Notes under the pieces: model-generated
Databases searched by the model: none
Told to the model about the DNA's origin: nothing
The model's input: only the letters and a program-made list of their open reading frames with translations
Made by a program: the position numbers and the translations under genes
From: Deltaproteobacteria bacterium
GTDB lineage: Bacteria > Desulfobacterota > JAENJC01
Direction of reading: 5' to 3'
Assembly: GCA_016208525.1 (NCBI GenBank)
Contig: JACQYJ010000170.1
Coordinates: 1 to 7,675, forward strand
DNA: 7,675 bases
Shown here: positions 1-4,954 of the stretch, piece by piece
How positions within the stretch are numbered: position 1 is the stretch's first letter
Layout: the number at the start of each line of letters is the position of its first letter

Positions 1-1498
1 CCCTGACCTCTTCGTAGACATTGGTGGAGTGGCCGGAATATGGCGGATTCCCAAGAATCACGAGTATAGGCTGGTCCTTCTTGACCTTACCAGCAAGATG
101 GGATTCCTCGGAGAGGGAGGACATTCCTGGAAGAGGGGTCTGCTCCAACTCCTTCATGTCCAGAGTATTGGTAAGGTAGAGCTTGCAGCGTTCATCCTCC
201 TTGAGTCTGTGGCCAAGCTCTTCAAGAAGAAACGACATCTTCATGTGCCCTATGGCGTAAGGGGCCATCATAAGCTCAAAGGCATAGAAGTTTTTGAGGA
301 TATGCCCGCTGATCAAGTCGTCTTTGCCGGCGCTTCCATATTTTCCTGTAAACTCTTTGACTGCGAGGTTTGCAGCCTCTGCAAGAAAGGTAAGAGTTCC
401 AGCGGCGGGGTCAAGGACAGTGACGGATTCCGTGGCAAAGCCATCCGGGCGGTTAAACCGTTCTTTCAGGATCGTATGCAGGGATTGGACTATGTATGAC
501 ACCACCGGTTCAGGAGTATAATAAACGCCGCGCCTCTCCCGCGTCTTAGGGTCGTATTCCGAAAGGAAGGTCTCATAGAAATGGACGATCGGGTCCTTCC
601 CCTTCCCCTCATGAAAGTATTGATGGAGGATCTTCTTCACGTCCGTTACGTCAAGTACCTCGGCAATGTCGTCAACTATCCATTCCATGGGTTTGGGAAG
701 GTCTCCCAGGGATATGAACCGGAAGACGTCCCTAAGTATCCCGATGGTCTGAGGGATGTTCTCATAGGCAAGACGCCTGTTGAACTCCTTGTCCGCGCGC
801 GTCCTGGCAGCAAATAGGCCGTAAGCAATGGTCTGGGAGTAGAGGTCGGCAAACTCCTCGTGGGTAAGGCCGTTGATAAGGTATGTCCTGAAAGCCTCGT
901 AGAAGCCTGTTATAAAACCTTTTTTGCCGCTGGTCTCCTCCTTGAGTTCCTGTGCTACCACCTCATCCTTTAGGAACCTGGTCTTCTTGGCAAGCTCAAC
1001 TGCAAGACTCTTTGCATCCCTGACCTTCGGGAGGGAAAAGGAAAAGAACTTCTCCAGGAGTTTCAAGAACTGCACTTCGTTTTCAACCGGAGGGATTGCC
1101 TTTATCTTGTGAAGTATGGCAGGACGGCCTATCTGCACCCTGTCAACAAGCTCTCCGTTCCTGTAAAGCCTGAATTCAAAGAAGTTTGTTAAGAGGAGGT
1201 TCGGGAATGTGTGACGGTAACGCTTCAACTGGTCGGAGGTTTCTACTTTGTCCAGATATTCTATGTTTGGTTCTTTTGCCTCAATGTATCCGACTATGTG
1301 CTGCTTGCCGTCCCAAACCCTGAAATCCGGGTTTCCAGCCTCCGTCTGCTTAGGGAGAGTTGTTATCTGTATCTTGTTGAGGCCATTGGACCTGGCACAA
1401 TCGTTGAGAAGGTCTGAGAGAGGATTATAAAAGCTCTCCTCTCTGGCATCGCCTCGGCTTGCAATCTCAAAAAGGCCTTTAAGGTAAGGTTTTAGCAA
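1..1498 (-). CDS. Fused restriction endonuclease / N6-adenine DNA methyltransferase (type IIG/ISP-like), 3' end outside window
   Basis: The minus frame is open for 499 codons and leaves the window at its left edge. An N-terminal nuclease domain shows a PD-(D/E)XK pattern: PD at residues 57-58 and EAK at 73-75. About 240 residues without visible helicase motifs follow. The methyltransferase core then begins with GVYYTPEPVV (324-333), SAM-binding motif I DPAAGT (363-368) and catalytic motif IV NPPY (484-487), which marks N6-adenine methylation. The target-recognition domain should lie in the missing 3' part. Nuclease, spacer and methylase in one chain without a helicase fits the Eco57I/MmeI-like type IIG design; true type ISP enzymes carry a helicase. 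No ATG or GTG lies between the upstream stop at 1547-1549 and the conserved N-terminus. The TTG at 1496-1498 is chosen because GAGAAG lies 6 bases before it and the protein then starts LKPYLKGLFE. The gene follows the YgiT gene by 78 bases on the same strand. Exact specificity and subtype are unknown. Confidence 0.88.
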   Translation of the reverse strand, partial: MLKPYLKGLFEIASRGDAREESFYNPLSDLLNDCARSNGLNKIQITTLPKQTEAGNPDFRVWDGKQHIVGYIEAKEPNIEYLDKVETSDQLKRYRHTFPNLLLTNFFEFRLYRNGELVDRVQIGRPAILHKIKAIPPVENEVQFLKLLEKFFSFSLPKVRDAKSLAVELAKKTRFLKDEVVAQELKEETSGKKGFITGFYEAFRTYLINGLTHEEFADLYSQTIAYGLFAARTRADKEFNRRLAYENIPQTIGILRDVFRFISLGDLPKPMEWIVDDIAEVLDVTDVKKILHQYFHEGKGKDPIVHFYETFLSEYDPKTRERRGVYYTPEPVVSYIVQSLHTILKERFNRPDGFATESVTVLDPAAGTLTFLAEAANLAVKEFTGKYGSAGKDDLISGHILKNFYAFELMMAPYAIGHMKMSFLLEELGHRLKEDERCKLYLTNTLDMKELEQTPLPGMSSLSEESHLAGKVKKDQPILVILGNPPYSGHSTNVYEEVR

Positions 1499-1576
1499 AT
1501 TTGTCTTCTCTTGGGTCAGTATTGGATGGATAACACCTCGCCTAATTCAGCGATAGGGGAAAAAGGTTGCCTGACT

Positions 1577-1789
1577 TTAAGCAGCAATGAGCAACTTTGA
1601 TGCATGTTTATCCATTTCTTGAATAACTGCCTGGACTTCCTCAACTTCCTTTTCCTCAAAGTATGGCTCGCCGCATTGAGAACAAATCCATGCAGGCACC
1701 TTATCCAACAGAAGATGATAGCCATTCCTATCGATATGATAAGGCGTAGAACCTCTCTGCATTTCAGCTTTGCAATAGATACATTTCAC
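1577..1789 (-). CDS. YgiT-type zinc-finger protein (probable antitoxin)
   Basis: This small protein of 70 residues has two knuckles, CIYC at residues 3-6 and CSQC at 36-39, expected to bind one zinc ion. A short acidic helical tail follows (EEKEVEEVQAVIQEMDK). The CxxC...W-x-CxxCGE layout is that of the YgiT-type finger found in MqsA-like antitoxins, but the MqsA helix-turn-helix domain is absent. The frame can be extended to an ATG at 1822. GTG at 1789 is preferred because AGAAGGAGG lies 8 bases before it and the protein then begins directly at MKCIYC. Another GTG at 1795 overlaps the upstream TGA as GTGA but is only 2 bases from the same site. The Shine-Dalgarno sits inside the end of the DUF4258 gene, so translation is probably coupled. 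Pairing with DUF4258 is a recurrent two-gene arrangement. The antitoxin role is inferred from family and context. Confidence 0.82.
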   Translation of the reverse strand: MKCIYCKAEMQRGSTPYHIDRNGYHLLLDKVPAWICSQCGEPYFEEKEVEEVQAVIQEMDKHASKLLIAA

Positions 1790-1791
1790 TG

Positions 1792-2109
1792 TCACAGCCT
1801 CCTTCTGAAGTCCTTTCTCCATTTATCTTCGTCAGGCAAATAGGCCGTGATGATCGCTAAAAAATCTATCTTTGGCGAACAAACAACGTGTATCGGCCTA
1901 TCTCCGTCACCCAAGCCAAACATTAAACAACTGTATCCCCTGAAATCTTCAGGATATTCTTCAATGACCTCTCCACGAAATATTACCGCTCTTACATCTG
2001 ACGGAGTTATCAACCTGTCAGGTCGATTCATCTGATCTACAGCGTGAGGAAGGAACAATATCTTCTTTCTCGCTGCTTCTTGAACGGATTTTAGAATATT
2101 CCCATTCAT
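1792..2109 (-). CDS. DUF4258 domain protein (probable toxin partner of the YgiT-type protein)
   Basis: The protein has 105 residues if started at ATG 2109. It matches the DUF4258 pattern throughout. There is an early LPHAVDQM with His22, then ITPSDVRAVIFRGEVIEEYPED (35-55, shown in part), then GDRPIHVVC with Arg71 and His74. It closes with IITAYLPDEDKW (87-97) and a basic end, DFRRRL. DUF4258 proteins are small, RelE/BrnT-like in size, and often encoded next to a YgiT-type zinc finger. They are regarded as likely toxins, though no activity can be read from sequence alone. A longer reading from TTG 2145 is possible but has no ribosome site, and that TTG is the first half of the predicted -35 box. 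The stop lies 3 bases before the preferred GTG of the next gene. The ATG comes 7 bases after the -10 box, so the mRNA may be leaderless. Confidence 0.83.
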   Translation of the reverse strand: MNGNILKSVQEAARKKILFLPHAVDQMNRPDRLITPSDVRAVIFRGEVIEEYPEDFRGYSCLMFGLGDGDRPIHVVCSPKIDFLAIITAYLPDEDKWRKDFRRRL

Positions 2110-2116
2110 ATTTCGA

Positions 2117-2145
2117 ATTATAGATATATTCGTTGTTTTTGACAA
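2117..2145 (-). promoter_or_regulatory. Sigma70-type promoter of the DUF4258-YgiT(-restriction) unit
   Basis: On the minus strand TTGTCA (2145-2140) is followed by exactly 17 bases and TATAAT (2122-2117). This is 5/6 and 6/6 to consensus at optimal spacing. The start point would fall at about 2111-2109, where the ATG of the DUF4258 gene begins. It separates the defence block from the thi operon, whose last stop is at 2188. Confidence 0.72.
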
Positions 2146-2187
2146 TAACTATAATGTATCAGGAATAAGAAAGATAAGAAAGCACTG

Positions 2188-2967
2188 TCAGTTCCCAATC
2201 ACGCCCTCGATCGGGCTGGATGCCGTAGCATAAAGCTTCTTAGGAATCCTTCCGGCAAGAAACGCCTCCCTCCCTGCCTCAACGGCCTTCTTCATAGCTG
2301 AAGCCATGAGTATCGGGTTTTTGGCGCCAGCAATCCCCGTGTTCATAAGGACACCGTCGCATCCTAACTCCATTGCAATAGCGGCGTCCGAGGCAGTCCC
2401 CACTCCTGCATCAACCAGGATAGGAACCTTTGCGTTTTCAAGGATTATCATTATGTTGTATGGGTTCCTTATACCAAGGCCGCTACCTATTGGCGCACCA
2501 AGGGGCATGACCGCAGCGCAACCCATCTCTTCAAGCCTCTTAGCGGTTATTGGGTCGTCATTGGTATAAGCCATGACAATAAAGCCTTCCATCACAAGGA
2601 CCTTAGCCGCCTCAAGTGTTGCAGGGATGTCGGGGAAAAGGGTCTTCTGATCACCCAGGACCTCCAGCTTCACCATCTTCCATCCGCCTCCCTCTCTTGC
2701 GAGCCTGCATGTGCGGATCGCATCCCCGGCAGTGTAACATCCTGCCGTATTAGGAAGTATGGTGTACTTCTTCGGGTCTATGTAATCCAGGAGGTTCGGT
2801 TCATTCCCCTTTGTTATATTAACACGCCTCACCGCCACCGTCACAATCTCGGCGCCACTTGCCTCTATAGCCTTCTTTGTCTCATCAAAGTCCTTGTACT
2901 TTCCTGTCCCAACAAGGAGGCGGGATGTATACTTCCTGCCTGCAATTATTAACTTGTCATTTAACAT
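2188..2967 (-). CDS. thiG: Thiazole synthase ThiG
   Basis: ThiG is a cytosolic TIM-barrel enzyme. It joins 1-deoxy-D-xylulose 5-phosphate, dehydroglycine and sulfur from ThiS thiocarboxylate into the thiazole phosphate of vitamin B1. The 259-residue length is typical. Visible landmarks are LLVGTGKYKDF (17-27), LPNTAGCYTAGDAIRTCRLA (71-90), VKLEVLGD (99-106) with the expected Schiff-base lysine at 100, PLGAPIGSGLGI, and the phosphate-binding ILVDAGVGTASDAAIAMELG near 190-210. The last domain GCDGVLMNTGIAGAKNP is also standard. ATG at 2967 has CGGAGG 7 bases upstream. It is the last gene of a thiH-thiS-thiG operon, separated from thiS by about 140 bases filled by two palindromic repeats. No clear intrinsic terminator was found between its stop and the DUF4258 promoter. 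No key residue looks missing. Confidence 0.97.
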   Translation of the reverse strand: MLNDKLIIAGRKYTSRLLVGTGKYKDFDETKKAIEASGAEIVTVAVRRVNITKGNEPNLLDYIDPKKYTILPNTAGCYTAGDAIRTCRLAREGGGWKMVKLEVLGDQKTLFPDIPATLEAAKVLVMEGFIVMAYTNDDPITAKRLEEMGCAAVMPLGAPIGSGLGIRNPYNIMIILENAKVPILVDAGVGTASDAAIAMELGCDGVLMNTGIAGAKNPILMASAMKKAVEAGREAFLAGRIPKKLYATASSPIEGVIGN

Positions 2968-2986
2968 AGTCTGTCCTCCGAATACC

Positions 2987-3045
2987 GGGGACAGTCCCTA
3001 TTCTACGACTTCGCTGCGCTGCGTCCGTAAATTGGGACAGTCCCC
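2987..3045 (+). repeat. Palindromic repeat copy A (59 bp), between thiS and thiG
   Basis: It starts GGGGACAGTCCC and ends GGGACAGTCCCC. The two ends pair over 11 bases with a central A-A mismatch. Inside, ATTCTACG pairs with CGTAAAT around one bulged C, so the whole unit can fold into a long hairpin. It aligns along its length with the unit at 4550-4609 in the same orientation. It lies in the transcribed spacer of the thi operon. Confidence 0.85.
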
Positions 3046-3106
3046 TAAGTTAGTTCCGATTCTACCGCTACGTTTCACTTCGCCGGTAAATCTTGGGAAA
3101 GTCCCC
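3046..3106 (+). repeat. Palindromic repeat copy B (about 61 bp, left arm decayed), adjoining copy A and the thiS stop
   Basis: It directly abuts copy A. The right end GGGAAAGTCCCC and the inner GATTCTACCG/CGGTAAATC stem are preserved. The left GGGGACAGTCCC arm has decayed to TAAGTTAGTTCC. The inner stem is TACCG/CGGTA here and TACGG/CCGTA in the copy at 4550, a compensatory change that keeps pairing. The right end lies one base from the thiS stop codon. Confidence 0.72.
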
Positions 3107-3107
3107 T

Positions 3108-3308
3108 TTATCCTCCTCCAACAAAACTTACAATCTCGATCCTGTCCCCGTCTTTTAAGATAGTATCATCAAACCTTCCCTTAGGCGCTATATCTAAATT
3201 AAGTTCTACAGCCACCCTTTCTTTGCAGATATTCAACTGACTAAGAAGTTCCTCCACTGTCAATCCGTCGGGAATCTCTTTCTCCTCACCATTAACTACC
3301 ACCTTCAT
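3108..3308 (-). CDS. thiS: Sulfur carrier protein ThiS
   Basis: ThiS is a ubiquitin-fold protein. Its C-terminal Gly-Gly is adenylated by ThiF and converted to a thiocarboxylate, the sulfur donor for ThiG. The 66 residues begin with the usual beta strand MKVVVNGEEKEIPDG. TVEELLSQL follows, then VAVELNLDIAPK and DGDRIEIVSFVGGG, which ends in the essential glycines. ATG at 3308 is preceded by GAGG about 8 bases upstream. It lies 25 bases downstream of the end of the thiH reading frame and upstream of thiG. No thiF is in this window, so the activating enzyme must be encoded elsewhere or another E1-like protein must serve. Confidence 0.95.
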   Translation of the reverse strand: MKVVVNGEEKEIPDGLTVEELLSQLNICKERVAVELNLDIAPKGRFDDTILKDGDRIEIVSFVGGG

Positions 3309-3333
3309 CCCTCAGCCCTCATTCTTCATCCCT

Positions 3334-3690
3334 TTAGTAATAAATATCCCTCTCTCCCGCCTCAATTTTCAATATCCTTTCCTCAACACCGGATTTGAGG
3401 CTTTTGTCGCTTATACCTCCAAGCTCTCTCTTTATTGCTTCTTTGCAGGCCTCTCTGGAACCATTGGCGGAATCAAGCTGATATTCCTTTAAGGTAAGGA
3501 CTGCATTGGCAGAACAGTAATCCTTTATGGCCCCGGATGAAGCCATATCATGAAAAGCGCTTCCCGTCCTGCCGGCCCTGTAACATGACGTGCAAAGCGA
3601 CGGCATATAGCCGAGGGCGGCAACATCCTCTATAACCTCATCCAGTGTCCTGTGGTCATCTGTGGCAAACTGGGCGGCCTCATAATGCTC
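3334..3690 (-). pseudogene. HydG-type C-terminal cluster domain of thiH, cut off by an in-frame TAG
   Basis: Downstream of the TAG at 3691-3693 the same frame stays open for 118 codons to TAA at 3334. It begins EHYEAAQFATDDHRTLDEVI and then reads MPSLCTSCYRAGRTG. The cysteines follow CX2CX22C: residues 384, 387 and 410 of the read-through protein. This is the motif that holds the auxiliary iron-sulfur cluster in HydG. The segment is the natural continuation of the upstream core, not a separate gene. An ATG at 3606 could start a 90-residue peptide but has no ribosome site. The sequence is otherwise intact, so the stop is recent, is read through, or is a sequencing error. A reading as an independent small protein cannot be excluded but is less likely. 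Confidence 0.75.
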
Positions 3691-4743
3691 CTAGTCTTCT
3701 TTGTATCCTCCAGGCTCCGTCTTAGAACCAGCGCTTATCTGGGAAGCTCCTACGGCAAGCACATCCCTCCTGAGGTCGGCGCCCTCCCGTGTAGAGACAA
3801 CGACACCGGCAGTGGGGACAGCAAGGCGGTATATGGCGACTATCAGCTTAAAGACCTTGTCAGATACAGGATACGGCGTTTCTTTGACGGCAGACCCTGT
3901 GGCTGGCCTCAGTCTTGGCACAGATATCGTGTGGGGCCAGATTCCATACTTTTCTTTCAGGTACCGGGCATGGGCAATAGTAGCAAGAACCTCGAACCTC
4001 CAGTCATAAAGGCCAAGCAGGGCGCCTATCCCAAGGTCGTCAAAGCCGGCATCAATCGCCCTGTCCATTGCAGAGAGCCTGTAGCTGTAATCCTTCTTCC
4101 TGCCGGATGGATGCATCATCTGATATGTCTCAGGGTGATATGTCTCCTGGAATACCTGAAACACGCCTATCCCAGCCTCTTTCAGTCTCTTTAAGTCATC
4201 TACCGGCATAGGTGCGGCATTCAGATGAAGTATCCTTATGTCTGTCTCACTATAAATTGCTTTTACCACCTTTAAAATATAGTCTATATTGGATTTCGCA
4301 GGGTTTTCTGCTGCAACCAGAAGGACCCTCTTGTATCCCTTTGCCTCAAGTGTTTTTGCCTCCCTGACCGCCTCTTTCACGGACAAGGTCTTTCTCGCCG
4401 CCTCTCTGTTTTCAGCCCGGAAGCCGCAGTAAAGGCAGATGTTGACGCATTCATTTGATAAATATAGGGGGGCAAAGAGCACTACCCTCCTGCCAAAGAT
4501 CGCCTCCTTTACCTGACAGGCTGTATCTAATATCTTATTTCGCATTAACGGGGACAGTCCCGATTCTACGGCTCCACTGCGTTCCGCCCGTAAATCCGGG
4601 ACAGTCCCCATCAGAACGGCAACGTCCTCAAGGGAAAGTCCCTTTAAATTTGAAGCCCTATCAAGGATTAATGTTGCATCAGCAATAGATGGCAGTTCCG
4701 AATCTGAAAGCAGAACTTTTATCTTTTCTATATCAATAATCAT
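3691..4743 (-). CDS. thiH: Radical SAM tyrosine lyase ThiH (2-iminoacetate synthase), HydG-like; truncated core
   Basis: The enzyme cleaves tyrosine to p-cresol and dehydroglycine, the glycine-derived input for ThiG. The 350-residue core shows the radical SAM CX3CX2C motif (C99, C103, C106), followed by GF, within APLYLSNECVNICLYCGF. Further landmarks are QVFQETYHPETY, MDRAIDAGFDDLGIGALLGL, HTISVPRLRPATG, VVVSTREGADLR and QISAGSKTEPGGY, all typical of ThiH/HydG. Similarity reads closer to HydG than to E. coli ThiH. The position before thiS and thiG argues for a thiazole role. A TAG codon (3691-3693) stops it just after GGYKED. Read through, the protein would have 469 residues, the usual HydG size; truncated, it resembles the shorter ThiH enzymes. 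ATG 4743 is preferred over TTG 4749 because AGAAGG lies 8 bases upstream. Residues 46-65 are encoded by an inserted palindromic repeat. HydG function cannot be excluded. Confidence 0.87.
   Translation of the reverse strand: MIIDIEKIKVLLSDSELPSIADATLILDRASNLKGLSLEDVAVLMGTVPDLRAERSGAVESGLSPLMRNKILDTACQVKEAIFGRRVVLFAPLYLSNECVNICLYCGFRAENREAARKTLSVKEAVREAKTLEAKGYKRVLLVAAENPAKSNIDYILKVVKAIYSETDIRILHLNAAPMPVDDLKRLKEAGIGVFQVFQETYHPETYQMMHPSGRKKDYSYRLSAMDRAIDAGFDDLGIGALLGLYDWRFEVLATIAHARYLKEKYGIWPHTISVPRLRPATGSAVKETPYPVSDKVFKLIVAIYRLAVPTAGVVVSTREGADLRRDVLAVGASQISAGSKTEPGGYKED
4550..4609 (+). repeat. 60-bp palindromic repeat inserted in frame inside thiH
   Basis: The unit runs from GGGGACAGTCCC to GGGACAGTCCCC and is exactly 60 bases. 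It folds as a hairpin: an 11-bp outer stem with an A-A mismatch, and an inner GATT(C)TACGG/CCGTAAATC stem. In thiH it encodes the 20 residues GTVPDLRAERSGAVESGLSP, between LSLEDVAVLM and LMRNKILDTA. Relatives of this protein, as I know them, have a short loop there. Four of its six reading frames contain no stop. It matches the two copies between thiS and thiG. Confidence 0.85.
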
Positions 4744-4755
4744 TTTCAATGCCTT

Positions 4756-4779
4756 CTTTGCGCTCTTTGCGCCTTTGCG
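4756..4779 (+). repeat. Short direct repeat, three CTTTGCG units
   Basis: CTTTGCG occurs at 4756, 4765 and 4773, spaced 9 and 8 bases, in the leader of thiH. On the transcribed strand it reads CGCAAAG three times, just before the AAGAAGG ribosome site. Similar arrays are common between genes in environmental bacterial genomes. No function can be read from it. Confidence 0.6.
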
Positions 4780-4787
4780 GGAAACTT

Positions 4788-4824
4788 AAAAAATAAAAAA
4801 GCCGCAAACCCGAAGGAATGCGGC
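4788..4824 (-). terminator. Intrinsic-terminator-like hairpin in the thiH leader
   Basis: On the minus strand GCCGCA and TGCGGC form a perfect 6-bp stem around a 12-base loop (TTCCTTCGGGTT). TTTTTTATTTTTT follows directly. No minus-strand gene ends upstream, so it would act inside the 5' leader of the thi operon, 45 bases before the thiH start. That position suggests attenuation or a stable 5' hairpin. Confidence 0.65.
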
Positions 4825-4837
4825 CCGCGTTTATAAA

Positions 4838-4866
4838 AATTTATCAAATAGTTGTGCCTGTGTCAA
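4838..4866 (-). promoter_or_regulatory. Candidate promoter of the thiH-thiS-thiG operon
   Basis: On the minus strand TTGACA (4866-4861) is followed by 17 bases and TAAATT (4843-4838), 6/6 and 4/6 to the sigma70 consensus. Transcription would begin near 4831 and run at once into the terminator-like hairpin at 4824-4788. Confidence 0.5.
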
Positions 4867-4899
4867 CCTCTCCCTTCCGGGTTGAATAGAATTATGCTG

Positions 4900-4928
4900 T
4901 TGACGGCAGACGGAATTTTGGGTAGATT
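4900..4928 (+). promoter_or_regulatory. Candidate promoter of the ispB-mltG operon
   Basis: TTGACG (4900-4905), a 17-base spacer and TAGATT (4923-4928) match consensus at 5/6 and 4/6. The start would be near 4935, giving a leader of about 20 bases that contains AGAGG 5 bases before the ATG at 4955. It is divergent from the thi promoter. Confidence 0.45.
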
Positions 4929-4954
4929 AACCCTGGTTTTCTATAGAGGTCTGA

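Noticed and set aside
1..1430. Several plus-strand open frames of 60-156 codons over the restriction gene
   Set aside because: They lie opposite a continuous minus-strand frame with nuclease and methylase motifs and encode nothing recognisable, so they are shadows.
2146..2187. Terminator after thiG
   Set aside because: The sequence is T-rich on the minus strand but shows no stable stem.
3334..3606. Independent 90-residue cysteine protein starting at ATG 3606
   Set aside because: The conserved HydG sequence continues upstream of that ATG in the same frame up to the TAG, and no ribosome site precedes it.
3652..4194. A 180-codon plus-strand frame across thiH
   Set aside because: It is antisense to conserved radical SAM sequence and its translation resembles no known protein.
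4630..4646. AAGGGAAAGTCCCTTT as a further end of the palindromic repeat
   Set aside because: It resembles the right end of copy B, but there is no second arm or inner stem. The protein it encodes (KGLSLED) looks like native ThiH/HydG sequence.
4744..4954. TPP riboswitch ahead of the thi operon
   Set aside because: Neither strand shows the conserved CTGAGA and ACC-x-TGAACCTGA-type segments of the THI element; only a promoter and a terminator-like hairpin are visible.
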